Counted from the stretch's first letter, positions 50,881 through 59,664 are shown. The stretch is 64,000 nucleotides of DNA from Rubritepida flocculans DSM 14296 (GCF_000425365.1 NZ_AUDH01000002.1:62001-126000), one strand, 5' to 3'. The notes: generated by a model from the sequence alone, not told the origin. A program made the numbers and translations.

Positions 50881-51445
50881 CCGCCTCCAGCACGCGCAGC
50901 TCCAGCCGCCGCAGCCGCTCCAGCAGCTCCGCGCGCAGCACCTCCACGAGGTCGTTCACATGGCCGAGGGAGAGGGCGGGCGAGAGCACGGGCGCGGGCG
51001 GGATGGCGCCGGCCAGCGCCGCCTCGATGGCGGCGAGGCGCGCCGCCTGCTCGGCCCGCAGCGCCGCGATCTCCTGCCGCGCAGTGGCGAGGGCTTCGGC
51101 CAGTGCGGGGTCCGTCCCCCCCGCGGGCCGGGCGGCGAGGCGCGCCAGCTCCGCCTGGAACCAGCGCGTGCGCAGGCGGAGCTGCGCGGCCAGCGATTCG
51201 GCCTCGCCGCCCGGCGTGAGGTCGGGATCGAGCGGCAGGGCGCGGGCGCGCGCCTCCTCGGAATGGCGCAGCTCCTCGAACATGCGGGCGCGCTGGGCGG
51301 GGCCCTGGGCGAGCAGCCCCATGTAGTTGGCGAAGCCCCCCTCGTCCGGCCAGCGGCCGAGCACGGCGAGGTAGAGGTTGATCACCACATCCTCGTCCGC
51401 GCCCCAGAGCAGCAGCCCGGCGCGGATGGGGGCGGCCTCGCTCAC
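50855..51445 (-). CDS. DUF4214 domain protein with coiled-coil tail
   Basis: A 196-residue protein from a GTG overlapping the glycosyltransferase stop (GTGA). Residues about 15-65 match DUF4214 (VVINLYLAVLGRWPDEGGFANYM; core YLAVLGRWPDEGG), a short helical module common in surface-polysaccharide and secreted proteins. The rest is alpha-helical with Ala/Leu/Glu repeats (EALATARQEIAALRAEQ; RLRRLELRVLEAE), likely a coiled coil. No signal peptide is seen. It is the last gene of the minus-strand polysaccharide unit and probably assists the glycosyltransferase (inference). Confidence 0.75.
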   Translation of the reverse strand: MSEAAPIRAGLLLWGADEDVVINLYLAVLGRWPDEGGFANYMGLLAQGPAQRARMFEELRHSEEARARALPLDPDLTPGGEAESLAAQLRLRTRWFQAELARLAARPAGGTDPALAEALATARQEIAALRAEQAARLAAIEAALAGAIPPAPVLSPALSLGHVNDLVEVLRAELLERLRRLELRVLEAEKGTGRSA

Positions 51446-52788
51446 GGCGCGGCCTCCGGCCAGGTCACGCCCAGCCGCGCATGCACGGCGGCCAGCCGCG
51501 CGGCGTGGCGCTCGGGGCTGAACAGCGCGGCGCGGGCGGGGCCGGCCGCCTCGTAGCGCGCGCGCAGGTCCTCGTCCGAATCGAGGGCGAGCAGCGCCTC
51601 GGCCAGGGCACGGGTGTCGGTGGGGTCCACCATCAGCGCGGCATCCCCCACCACCTCGGGCAGGCTGGAGACGTTGGAGGTCAGCACCGCGGTTCCTTCC
51701 AGCATGGCCTCCACCGCCGGCAGGCCGAAGCCCTCGTAGAGCGAGGGGAAGCAGAGGCTGCGCGCATGGCGGATCAGCATGGCCACATCCTCGCGCGGGA
51801 GGTAGCCGAGATGGCGGATGCGCCCGTCGGCCGAGCGGGTGCCGCCCGCCTCCGTCAGCAGGCGCAGCTCCGGCGCGGCGTTGGCGCTCTTGCCGCCGAC
51901 CAGGATCAGGGGGCGGGGGATGCCCGTGCTCATGTAGGCGTCGAGCATCCGCGCGAGGTTCTTCCGCGGGTCCACCGAGCCGAGGCAGAGGTGGTAGCCC
52001 TTGTCCGAAAGGCCGTAGGCGGCAGCGATGCGCTCGCGCGACATGCGGTGGTCGAAGCCGTGATCGGGCGGAGGGACGGGCTGATAGGTGTTGGTGATCC
52101 GCTCCTCGGGGATGCCGAGCAGCGAGATCAGGTCGCGCCGCGAATGTTCGGAGACGGTGAGGATGTGCGCGGCCTCCCGCGCCACCGCCTCGGCGCAGGC
52201 GCGCCAGCCGGCCTTGTCGTCCAGCGCCACCCAGGGCATGCGCAGCGGGATCGCGTCGTGCAGGGTGTGGATGTTGGGGCAGCCCGCCAGGCGCAGCGGG
52301 TGCAGATGCGTCCAGTGCATCAGCGCGGGCGGGGGGGCGCCGGCCAGGCGCACCGGCATCAGCCGGCCCCGGCCCAGCAGGCGGGTCAGGCCGAAGCGGA
52401 TCAGCGCCCGGCCATACATGTCGTTCGCGTTCCACAGCGCGTGGCCGGGCGGGGCCTCGGCCGGCGAGAAGGCGGCGCGCGCGCCCGCCGCGTGCAGCCG
52501 CCGGTCCACCACCCCGTGCCCGCCCACCGGCAGGGCGCGCTGCGGCAGGGCCTGGGCGAGCGCGCGCCGCCAGAAGGGGGGCGTGCGGGCGCGGCTGTCG
52601 AAGAAGGCGATCTCGCGCGCCATGGCGTCGCCCCGCCAGGGCAGGGGGCGGCCGTAGAGCAGCGCTGTCTCGAAGCCCGCGTCCCGCAGCGTGGCGGCGA
52701 GGTGGCGCGAATAGGTGGCGATGCCGGTGCCGTTCACGATGGAGAGGCCGAAGCCGTCCATCCACACCCGCGCCGGCTGGTTTCGCAT
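51442..52788 (-). CDS. Glycosyltransferase family 4 (group 1), mannosyl-type
   Basis: A 448-residue cytoplasmic or membrane-associated GT-B enzyme. The N-terminal half has GLSIVNGTGIATYSRHLAATL; the C-terminal donor domain has YHLCLGSVDPRKNLARMLDAY and CFPSLYEGFGLPAVEAMLEG, the EX7E-type motif of GT4. It resembles mannosyltransferases of capsule or O-antigen assembly. It starts at ATG 52788, divergent from manC with about 106 bases between. GDP-mannose made by ManC is the likely donor, inferred from context. The DUF4214 gene overlaps its stop. Confidence 0.88.
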   Translation of the reverse strand: MRNQPARVWMDGFGLSIVNGTGIATYSRHLAATLRDAGFETALLYGRPLPWRGDAMAREIAFFDSRARTPPFWRRALAQALPQRALPVGGHGVVDRRLHAAGARAAFSPAEAPPGHALWNANDMYGRALIRFGLTRLLGRGRLMPVRLAGAPPPALMHWTHLHPLRLAGCPNIHTLHDAIPLRMPWVALDDKAGWRACAEAVAREAAHILTVSEHSRRDLISLLGIPEERITNTYQPVPPPDHGFDHRMSRERIAAAYGLSDKGYHLCLGSVDPRKNLARMLDAYMSTGIPRPLILVGGKSANAAPELRLLTEAGGTRSADGRIRHLGYLPREDVAMLIRHARSLCFPSLYEGFGLPAVEAMLEGTAVLTSNVSSLPEVVGDAALMVDPTDTRALAEALLALDSDEDLRARYEAAGPARAALFSPERHAARLAAVHARLGVTWPEAAP

Positions 52789-52894
52789 GGGCGCAACTTG
52801 CCTTCGCCGCGGGAAGGCGACAAGGCTGCCATGATTCCACCCGGTTGCGGCCCGAAGCCCCCGCCTGACCCGAACCCAGGACACCCGCGCGCCC

Positions 52895-54331
52895 ATGACG
52901 ACCCAGCCCATCGTCCCCGTGATCCTCTCCGGCGGCACCGGAACCCGGCTCTGGCCGCTTTCGCGCGGGGGGTTCCCCAAGCAGTTCTGGCCGCTCGTCT
53001 CCGAGCGCAGCATGATCCAGGAGACGGCGCTGCGCGCCGTGGGCGAGGGCTTCGCCGCCCCTCTCGTGGTCGCCAACGAGGCGCACCGCTTCCTGGTGGC
53101 CGAGCAGCTCGCGGAGATCGGCATCCGCGACGCCACCATCCTGCTGGAGCCCGAGGGCCGCAACTCCGGCCCCGCCATCGCCGCCGCCGCCGCGATGGTG
53201 GCGCAGGAGAGCCCGGGCGCGGTGCTGTGGATCCTCTCGGCCGATCACGCGATCCGCGACGTGCCGGCCCTGCACGCCGCGCTGCAGCTCGCCGCCGCCG
53301 CCGCCCGGCATGACGGGCGGATCGTCACCTTCGGGATGCGCGCCACCGCGCCCGAGACGAGCTTCGGCTACATCGAGATGGGCCCGCCCATCGGCGAGGC
53401 CGAAGGGGTGGGGGTGGTGCGCGCCGTGGCCCGCTTCACCGAGAAGCCGGACGCCGAGACCGCCCAGCGCCTGGTCGCCGATGGCAGGCATGTCTGGAAC
53501 AGCGGCATGTTCGTGGCCACCGCCGCCACCATGGTGGAGGAGCTGGCGCGCCACGCGCCCGAGATGCTGGCCGCCGCGCAGGGCGCGCTCGCCGCCTCGA
53601 CGCGGGATCTCGGCTTCGTGCGGCTGGGTGCGGCGGAGTTCCGCGCCGCCCCCTCCCTCTCCATAGATTACGCCGTGATGGAGCGCACCGACCGCGCTGC
53701 CGTGGTGCCCTGCGAGATCGGCTGGAACGATGTGGGAAGCTGGGACGCGCTCTGGGCCATCGCCTCCAAGGACGAGGGCCGCAACGCCCTGCACGGGCCG
53801 GTGACGGCGGTGGAATCGCGCAACTGCCTCGTGCGCTCCGACGGCATCCGCACCGCGGTGCTCGGCTGCGCCAACCTCGTGGTGGTCACCACCGAGGACG
53901 CGGTGCTGGTGATGCCCCGCGCCCGCGCGCAGGACGTGAAGCATGTGGTGGACCGCCTGAAGGCCGAGGGCGCGCCCGAGGCCGCAGCCCACCGCAAGGT
54001 CTATCGCCCCTGGGGGCATTATTCCGGCCTCATCCTGGGCGACCGCTTCCAGGTGAAGGAGATCGTGGTGCGCCCGGGCGGGCGGCTCTCGCTGCAGAAG
54101 CACCACCACCGCGCCGAGCACTGGGTGGTGGTGAAGGGCACCGCCCGCGTGCAGCGCGACGCGGAGAGCCTGCTGCTCTCGGAGAACCAGTCCGTCTATC
54201 TGCCGCTCGGCTGCGTGCACCGCCTGGAGAACCCGGGCATGATCCCGCTGGTGCTGATCGAGGTGCAGGTGGGCTCCTACCTCGGCGAGGACGACATCGT
54301 GCGCCTCGAGGACAATTACGGCCGGAGCTGA
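52895..54331 (+). CDS. manC: Mannose-1-phosphate guanylyltransferase/mannose-6-phosphate isomerase
   Basis: A 478-residue bifunctional enzyme making GDP-mannose. The N-terminal nucleotidyltransferase has ILSGGTGTRLWPLSRGGFPKQF, quoted by its core GGTGTRLWPLSR, plus FGYIEMG and RFTEKPD. The C-terminal cupin has VYRPWGHYSGL, QKHHHRAEHWVVVKGTA and a C-terminal EVQVGSYLGEDDIVRLED, as in type II phosphomannose isomerases. Length is typical. It overlaps the next glycosyltransferase gene by TGATG. It supplies the sugar donor to the surface-polysaccharide genes on both sides. Confidence 0.95.
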   Translation: MTTQPIVPVILSGGTGTRLWPLSRGGFPKQFWPLVSERSMIQETALRAVGEGFAAPLVVANEAHRFLVAEQLAEIGIRDATILLEPEGRNSGPAIAAAAAMVAQESPGAVLWILSADHAIRDVPALHAALQLAAAAARHDGRIVTFGMRATAPETSFGYIEMGPPIGEAEGVGVVRAVARFTEKPDAETAQRLVADGRHVWNSGMFVATAATMVEELARHAPEMLAAAQGALAASTRDLGFVRLGAAEFRAAPSLSIDYAVMERTDRAAVVPCEIGWNDVGSWDALWAIASKDEGRNALHGPVTAVESRNCLVRSDGIRTAVLGCANLVVVTTEDAVLVMPRARAQDVKHVVDRLKAEGAPEAAAHRKVYRPWGHYSGLILGDRFQVKEIVVRPGGRLSLQKHHHRAEHWVVVKGTARVQRDAESLLLSENQSVYLPLGCVHRLENPGMIPLVLIEVQVGSYLGEDDIVRLEDNYGRS

Positions 54332-56088
54332 TGGCGCGCCTCTTCGCCGATCTCACCGACCTGCTCTGGTATTTCGAGCGCAACCGTGCGCCGCTCGGCG
54401 TGCCGCGGGTGCAGATGGCGCTGATCGAGGCGGCGCTGGGCGAGGGGAAGGCGCTGCTGCGGCCCATCGCCTTCGACGCCGCCTCGGCGCGCTTCCGCTA
54501 CCTGCCGGAGGCGCCGCTGCGCGCGCTCTTCGCCGCCGCGCGCGGCGGGGCCTCTCTGGACGATCCGGGCTGGAGCGCGGCGCGGCAGGCGCTGGCCGAG
54601 GCCCATGCCGCCGCGCCCGAGCCGGGCTTCGCGCCCGGCGCCGTGGTGGCCACGCTGGGCCTCGCCGCCCAGGTGCCGGGCCAGATGCGCCGCCTGCGCG
54701 AGCTGCGGCGCGGCGCGGGCGTGGCGCTCGCCGCGCTGGTGCATGACGTGATCCCCCTCGTCGTGCCCGAGCAATGCCCGCCGGAGCTGGTGGCGGCCTT
54801 CACCGAGGGCTTCCTCGCCCTCTGCCTGCAGACGGACCGCGTGGTGGCCACCAGCGCCTGCGTGGCGCGGGATTTCCGCGACTGGCAGCGCCGGCTGCTG
54901 CCCGCCCTCGACATCCCGGTGGCGAGCATGCCGCTCGATGCGCCCCTGCCGCCCCCGCCGGGCGAGCCGCCCGCCCTGCCGCCGCCGCTCGATGACGGGC
55001 GGCCCTTCGTGCTCTGCGTCTCCACCATCGAGGCGCGCAAGAACCACGCGCTGCTGCTCGGCGCCTGGCTCACCCTTCTGCGCCGGCACGGGGCGCACGC
55101 CATGCCGCGCCTGGTGCTTGCGGGGCGCGCCGGCTTCGGCGCGGAGCCCGCGCTGCGCCTGCTGCGCGGCGCGCCCGAGCTGCGCGCCCACGCCGTCTGG
55201 CTCGATGCGGTGAGCGACGCGCTGCTCGCCCGGCTCTACCGCGACTGCCTCTTCACCGTGTTCAACAGCCACTACGAGGGCTGGGGCCTGCCGGTGACCG
55301 AGGCGCTCTCCTTCGGCAAGCTCGTGCTCTGCCCCGACCATTCCAGCCTGCGCGAGGCGGGCGGGCCGCATGCGCTCTACTTCACCCCGCAGAGCGAGCC
55401 GGAACTCGCCGATCTCGCCTGGGGACTGATCCGCGACCCGGCGCGGCGCGCGGCGCTGGAGGAGGGGCTGCGCGCGCGGCTGCGCCTGCGGAGCTGGCGC
55501 GCGCTGGCCGAGGGCTTCGCCGCCGCGCTGGAGGGCGCCGGGGCGGCGCTGCCCGCGCCGGTGGCGCGCGCCGGCACGCTGACCGGCCGGCCCATCTCCT
55601 TCGCCGCGCCCGAACCCGCCGGGCCGGGCGCCCTGCCGCAGCCCGTCGCGCTGGCCCACCAGCTCGTGATGGAGGGCGAGGGCTGGAGCGTGCAGGAGGC
55701 GCAGGGCGTCTGGCTGACCGAGCGCCCGGGCCGGCTGCGCCTTCCCGCCGTGCCCGGCAAGGCGATGCGGCTGTTCCTCGAGGTCTCCGCCCCGCCGATG
55801 GCCAGCGAGACCGGGCTGCGCGCCTGGGGCCCGGGCCAGGCGCCGGGGGAGTGGGAGCGGCTCGGCCTCGGCGCGGGCGAGCGGCGCGTGCTGGAGTTCC
55901 GCCTGCCCGTGGGTCCGGAGGGCGATGTGATGGTGGAGTTCGACAGCACCGGCGCAGCGCAGCCGCCCGGCGAGACCCGGCGCCTCGCGCTCTGCGTGCA
56001 CGGGCTGCTGCTGGCGGCCGACAGCGACCACTGGGCGATCGAGACCTATCTGAGCGAGCGCCTGGGGGTGCGCCGCCTTGGCGGCTGA
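54331..56088 (+). CDS. Glycosyltransferase with C-terminal beta-rich domain
   Basis: A 585-residue protein. The first 390 residues are a GT4-type enzyme: LHDVIPLVVPEQCP-like segment VHDVIPLVVPEQC, FVLCVSTIEARKNHALLLGAW and TVFNSHYEGWGLPVTEALSFGK, which includes the EX7E pair. After about residue 420 there is a second region of about 165 residues rich in beta segments (RLRLPAVPGKAMRLFLEVSAP, quoted by its core PGKAMRLFLEVSAPP). It could bind carbohydrate or partner proteins; I do not recognise it. The ATG overlaps the manC stop. It likely adds sugars from GDP-mannose. Confidence 0.85.
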   Translation: MARLFADLTDLLWYFERNRAPLGVPRVQMALIEAALGEGKALLRPIAFDAASARFRYLPEAPLRALFAAARGGASLDDPGWSAARQALAEAHAAAPEPGFAPGAVVATLGLAAQVPGQMRRLRELRRGAGVALAALVHDVIPLVVPEQCPPELVAAFTEGFLALCLQTDRVVATSACVARDFRDWQRRLLPALDIPVASMPLDAPLPPPPGEPPALPPPLDDGRPFVLCVSTIEARKNHALLLGAWLTLLRRHGAHAMPRLVLAGRAGFGAEPALRLLRGAPELRAHAVWLDAVSDALLARLYRDCLFTVFNSHYEGWGLPVTEALSFGKLVLCPDHSSLREAGGPHALYFTPQSEPELADLAWGLIRDPARRAALEEGLRARLRLRSWRALAEGFAAALEGAGAALPAPVARAGTLTGRPISFAAPEPAGPGALPQPVALAHQLVMEGEGWSVQEAQGVWLTERPGRLRLPAVPGKAMRLFLEVSAPPMASETGLRAWGPGQAPGEWERLGLGAGERRVLEFRLPVGPEGDVMVEFDSTGAAQPPGETRRLALCVHGLLLAADSDHWAIETYLSERLGVRRLGG

Positions 56089-56572
56089 GCGGTGCGGCCT
56101 CGCCGCGCGCGCGGCGCTGCTCCTTGCCCTGCTGCTGGCCGCGGCGGCGCCCGCCCGGGCGCAGCCGGGCCGGAGCGAGCCGGCCCCGCCGGCTTCGGAC
56201 GCATGGATCGCCGTCTACGCCGCCCTGGCGCCCGGCGCCGCCTTCGGGATGAGCGCCCCCCAGACGGACCGGCTGATGGCGCATGCCGAGGCTGAGACGC
56301 TCTGCCGCGCCGGGCCGGGCGGCGGCAGCTGCCGCCGCATGCTGGAGGTGGGGCGGGGCTGCGCGGCGCTGGTCCAGGGCGTGCGCGACCTCCGCCCGCT
56401 GCGTTTCGGCACCGCCCCGCCCGAATCCCTGGCGCGGCTGCCGGTGGCCCTTGTCCTCGCCGCCGAGGGCGCAGGCCGCGAACAGGCGGAAGGCGAGGCG
56501 CTGGCCCGATGCGCGGCGCGCGAGCGCGGGCTGCTCTGCCGCGTGGTGGCGAGCGGCTGCGTACCCGGCTAG
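56078..56572 (+). CDS. Secreted cysteine-containing protein, DUF4189-like
   Basis: A 164-residue protein. A TTG at 56078, inside the end of the glycosyltransferase gene, gives a good signal peptide (AARAALLLALLLAAAAPARAQ). No other start codon lies near. The mature part has two Ala/Cys segments, HAEAETLCRAGPGGGSCRRM with CAALVQG, and GEALARCAARERGLLCRVV with GCVPG. Their spacing recalls DUF4189 domains, with likely disulfides. The function is unknown. It is the last gene of the polysaccharide unit. Confidence 0.6.
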   Translation: MAAERCGLAARAALLLALLLAAAAPARAQPGRSEPAPPASDAWIAVYAALAPGAAFGMSAPQTDRLMAHAEAETLCRAGPGGGSCRRMLEVGRGCAALVQGVRDLRPLRFGTAPPESLARLPVALVLAAEGAGREQAEGEALARCAARERGLLCRVVASGCVPG

Positions 56573-56643
56573 GCCGCCCGCATGGACGCGCGCGCGGCGA
56601 TCGGCCAGCATCCCCTCGGGTTGAGACAGGCCAGGAGCATGCC

Positions 56644-57000
56644 ATGACCGCCGACACGCGAATCGAGGACTGGGACAGCTACAGCGCCGCGCTGAAGGAA
56701 CGCGGCAAGGAGCTCGCCGCCCTGCACCCGGAGGTGGTGAAGGGCTTCTCCGCCCTCTCGCGCGGGGCCGCGACCACGAAGCACCTCGACGCCAAGACGC
56801 GCGAGTTCATCGCCCTCGCGGTGGCGGTGACGACGCGCTGCGAGGGCTGCATCGACGCGCATGTGCGCAAGGCCCGCGCCGCGGGCGCCACGAAGGAGGA
56901 GCTGGCCGAGGCGATGGGGGTGGCCATCGCGCTCAACGCCGGCGCGGCGCTGACCTACTCGCTGCACGTGCTGGACGCGATGGACGGGGTGGGGGGCTGA
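56644..57000 (+). CDS. Carboxymuconolactone decarboxylase family protein (AhpD-like)
   Basis: A 118-residue all-helical protein. The AhpD-type active site is TTRCEGCIDAHVRKARAAG, with a CXXC pair and a following His, which act as thiol oxidoreductase or in peroxide defence. KTREFIALAVAVTT precedes and GVAIALNAGAALTYS follows. The size is that of small CMD proteins. ATG 56644 follows CAGGAGCATGCC. It is not tied to aromatic degradation genes here; a redox role is more likely. Confidence 0.9.
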   Translation: MTADTRIEDWDSYSAALKERGKELAALHPEVVKGFSALSRGAATTKHLDAKTREFIALAVAVTTRCEGCIDAHVRKARAAGATKEELAEAMGVAIALNAGAALTYSLHVLDAMDGVGG

Positions 57001-57088
57001 GGCGCCGCCCCGGGTATTGCGCTGCCGCAAGGACGCGCCCCCGCCCGCGTGCTGGAGTGCGGGCAGCCAACACAGAGGGAGTGCCGGC

Positions 57089-57355
57089 ATGAACCATCGC
57101 CACCGCAAGGTCCTGCACGCGATCTTCGCGCATCCGCTCAACCACAACCTCGACCCCAAGGCCGTCGAGCATGTGCTGGAGGAGCTGGGGGCCGAGATGC
57201 GCCACACGGGCCATGGCGGCGTCGTCGTGAAGCTGGGCGGCGAGCAGCACAGCTTCCACTTCGGCGAACACTCGCTGGCCGGCGAGGAGGTGGTGAAGCT
57301 GCGCAAGCTCCTCGCGGCCGCGGGGGTGGAGCCGGAGCGCGACTACCCGCTCTGA
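57089..57355 (+). CDS. Small conserved protein, HicA-like fold (tentative)
   Basis: An 88-residue basic/histidine-rich protein. It has IFAHPLNHNLDPKAVEHVLEELGAE at the start (core HPLNHNLDPKAVEHVLEELG), GGVVVKLGGEQHSFHFGEHS and VVKLRKLLAAAGVEPE. The order helix, three strands, helix and the HP-N-D...GA pattern resemble HicA/YcfA-type small RNA-binding proteins. No antitoxin gene lies beside it and the HicA GSH motif is not clear. ATG 57089 is preceded by GAGGGAGTGCC. Function uncertain. Confidence 0.6.
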   Translation: MNHRHRKVLHAIFAHPLNHNLDPKAVEHVLEELGAEMRHTGHGGVVVKLGGEQHSFHFGEHSLAGEEVVKLRKLLAAAGVEPERDYPL

Positions 57356-57424
57356 CACCGGCGGCCACTTGCCAGCGCGGCCCGGCGGGCGAATCCTGGC
57401 CGGCCACGGCAAGGAGGAACGCCC

Positions 57425-58402
57425 ATGATCACCCGCCGCGCGGCGCTGGCCGCGCTTCCCGCCGCAGGCCTTTCGGCGACCGCCGCCGCGCAGCCGCGCT
57501 GGCAGGCCGCGAGCGGCTTCGCCGAGGGCAACTACCACACCCGCAACCTGCGCCAGTTCCTGGCCGAGCTGCGCGAGGCGACGGGCGGCGCGCTCGAGGT
57601 GCAGCTCCACGCCAATGGCAGCCTGCTGCCGCAGCCGCAGATCAAGCGCGGCGTGCAGCAGGGCCAGGTGCAGATCGGCGAAATCCTCCTCACCGCCTAC
57701 GCGAACGAGGACCCGGTCTTCGACCTCGACCAGGTGCCGGGCATCGTCACCTCCATGGAGGATGCGCGGCGGCTGATGCGCGTGCGCCAGCCCGCCATCG
57801 CCGAGCGGCTGCGCCGGCAGGGGATGGAGCTGCTCTACCTCGCGCCCTGGCCCTTCGTGGGCATCGCGAGCCAGGCGCCCCTGCCCAACCCCGAGGCGTT
57901 CCGCGGCCTCAGGCTGCGCACCTATTCCGCCATCTCGACGCGCTTCGCCGCGCTGATGGGCGCGAACGGCGTGCTCGTGCCCGCGCCCGAGGTGCCGCAG
58001 GCCTTCGCCACCGGCATGGTGCAGGCGCAGCTCACCACCGCCCCCGTGGCGGCCGACACCGCCGCCTGGGACGTGAGCCGGGTGTTCACGCTGCTCAACG
58101 TCGCCACCTCCAACAACGCGGTCTTCGCCAATGCCCGGGCGCTGGCCGCGCTGCCGCCCGCGCAGCGCGAGGCGCTCTCGGCCGCCGCCGCGCGCGCCGC
58201 CGAGCGCGGCTGGGCGCTGGCCGAGGAGGCGCACGCCCAGGCCGTCTCGCGCATGCGCGAGCGCGGGATGCAGGTGCTGGAGCCGACGCCGGAGCTGATC
58301 GCGGGGCTGCGCGAGCCCTCGCGCGTGCTCACCGAGGACTGGCTGCAGCGCGCGGGCGAGGAGGGGCGGCGCCTGCTCGCCGCCTATCGCGCCCAGGGCT
58401 GA
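57425..58402 (+). CDS. TRAP transporter substrate-binding protein (DctP family)
   Basis: A 325-residue periplasmic receptor. It has a Tat-like leader ITRRAALAALPAAGLSATAAAQP, then WQAASGFAEGNYHTRNLRQFL, VQLHANGSLLPQPQIKRGVQ, the conserved GLRLRTYSAISTRFAALMGA with its ligand-binding Arg, and PEVPQAFATGMVQA. It is a paralogue of the receptor at 58660; both share NYHTRN/NFHTRN, LLPxPQIK and AFATG. ATG 57425 follows AGGAGGAACGCC. Its stop codon starts repeat copy C. Ligand unknown. Confidence 0.9.
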   Translation: MITRRAALAALPAAGLSATAAAQPRWQAASGFAEGNYHTRNLRQFLAELREATGGALEVQLHANGSLLPQPQIKRGVQQGQVQIGEILLTAYANEDPVFDLDQVPGIVTSMEDARRLMRVRQPAIAERLRRQGMELLYLAPWPFVGIASQAPLPNPEAFRGLRLRTYSAISTRFAALMGANGVLVPAPEVPQAFATGMVQAQLTTAPVAADTAAWDVSRVFTLLNVATSNNAVFANARALAALPPAQREALSAAAARAAERGWALAEEAHAQAVSRMRERGMQVLEPTPELIAGLREPSRVLTEDWLQRAGEEGRRLLAAYRAQG

Positions 58403-58528
58403 TACGGCCGGCATGACATGCCGGCCGTATCGCGCGCAGGGTTGGTGTGGCGGCTGCGCGCCAAAACAAAGGCATACCAGCGGCCGCACCGGCCCCTCGG
58501 GAGTCGACATCAGCGGCCGCTGGTATGA
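58400..58528 (+). repeat. Stop-codon-linked intergenic repeat, copy C (fullest copy)
   Basis: It begins with the receptor stop codon. The first hairpin has perfect 15-bp arms GATACGGCCGGCATG (58401-58415) and its complement (58417-58431). The 40-base core 58425-58464 is shared with copy B. Then comes AAAACAAAGGCAT, and a second perfect hairpin with arms CATACCAGCGGCCGC (58473-58487) and GCGGCCGCTGGTATG (58513-58527), shared with copy A. It lies between two paralogous TRAP receptor genes. Confidence 0.75.
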
Positions 58529-58659
58529 GGCGCGCTGCCGCGCGGGCGGGCAGGGCGCGCGCGCCCCGGGCCGTCCGCGCCCGCACCGGGCTTGCCAGCC
58601 CCGCGCGCCCGGCCCGATGATCGGTCCCACGCAAGAACCCGAACGGGAGAGGCTTCACC

Positions 58660-59658
58660 ATGACCACCACCCGCCGCACCCTGCTCGCGGCCGGCGCCTC
58701 CGCGCCGCTGCTCGCCGCCCTCGATGCCCGCCCTGGCCGCGCGCAGCAGCGCTGGCAGATGGCCACCCCCTATCCGGACGGGAACTTCCACACGCGCAAC
58801 ATCCGCGTCTTCCTCGAGGAGGTGAACGCCGCCACGGGCGGGCGGGTGAGCGTGCAGCTCCACTCCAACGCCTCGCTGCTGCCCATGCCGCAGATCAAGG
58901 CGGGCGTGCAGCGCGGGCAGGTGCAGATGGGCGAAATCCTGCTCTCCGCCTACGGCAACGAGGATCCCTTCTTCGAGGTGGACGGCATCCCGCAGCTCGT
59001 CACCACCTTCGCCGAGGCGCGGCGGCTGATGGAGGTGGCGCGGCCCTTCATCGAGGCGCGCTTCCAGCGCCAGGGCCTCTCGCTGCTCTACATGGTGCCC
59101 TGGCCGCCCTCGGGCTTCTACACCAACGCGCCGCTCGAGAGCCTGGAGGGGCTGCGCGGCACGCGCTTCCGCACCTTCAACGTGATGACCAACCGCTTCG
59201 CCACCCTGGTCGGCGCCACGCCCACCCTGGTGCAGGCGGCGGAAATCCCGCAGGCCTTCGCCACCGGCGTGGTGAACGCGATGGTGACCAGCGCCGTGAC
59301 GGGCGTGGACAGCAGCGCCTGGGACTTCGTGCGCCACTACACCCATGTGGGCTTCACCTTCACGCGCAACGCGGTCTTCGTGAACCGCCGCGCGCTGGAG
59401 GCCCTCTCGCCTGCCGACCAGCAGGCGCTGCGCGCCGCCGCCGCGGCGGCCGAGACGCGCGGCTGGCGCATGAGCGAGGAAAGCCACGAGGCGGCGATGC
59501 AGACGCTGCGCAGCCGCGGCATGACCGTCACCCAGGGCAACCCCACGGTGATGGAGGGCATGGCCCGGATCAGCGAGCAGATGGTGAACGAGTGGCTCTC
59601 CCGCGCCGGCGAGGACGGCCAGCGCGTGATCCAGGCCATCCGCACGGCGCGCGGCTGA
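58660..59658 (+). CDS. TRAP transporter substrate-binding protein (DctP family)
   Basis: A 332-residue periplasmic receptor. Leader TTRRTLLAAGASAPLLAALDA, then WQMATPYPDGNFHTRNIRVFL, LHSNASLLPMPQIKAGVQRG, GTRFRTFNVMTNRFATLVGA with the ligand-binding Arg, and AEIPQAFATGVVNAMVT. It ends HTARG-like (AIRTARG). It lies six bases upstream of the small membrane subunit gene, so it is the direct partner of this TRAP system. The paralogue upstream may share the same membrane subunits. Ligand not determined; probably a carboxylate. Confidence 0.92.
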   Translation: MTTTRRTLLAAGASAPLLAALDARPGRAQQRWQMATPYPDGNFHTRNIRVFLEEVNAATGGRVSVQLHSNASLLPMPQIKAGVQRGQVQMGEILLSAYGNEDPFFEVDGIPQLVTTFAEARRLMEVARPFIEARFQRQGLSLLYMVPWPPSGFYTNAPLESLEGLRGTRFRTFNVMTNRFATLVGATPTLVQAAEIPQAFATGVVNAMVTSAVTGVDSSAWDFVRHYTHVGFTFTRNAVFVNRRALEALSPADQQALRAAAAAAETRGWRMSEESHEAAMQTLRSRGMTVTQGNPTVMEGMARISEQMVNEWLSRAGEDGQRVIQAIRTARG

Positions 59659-59664
59659 GGGCGC

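Noticed and set aside
53316-53666. Alternative frames inside manC and the glycosyltransferase genes
   Set aside because: They lie within clear family members and show only Arg/Pro/Ala-rich compositional products.
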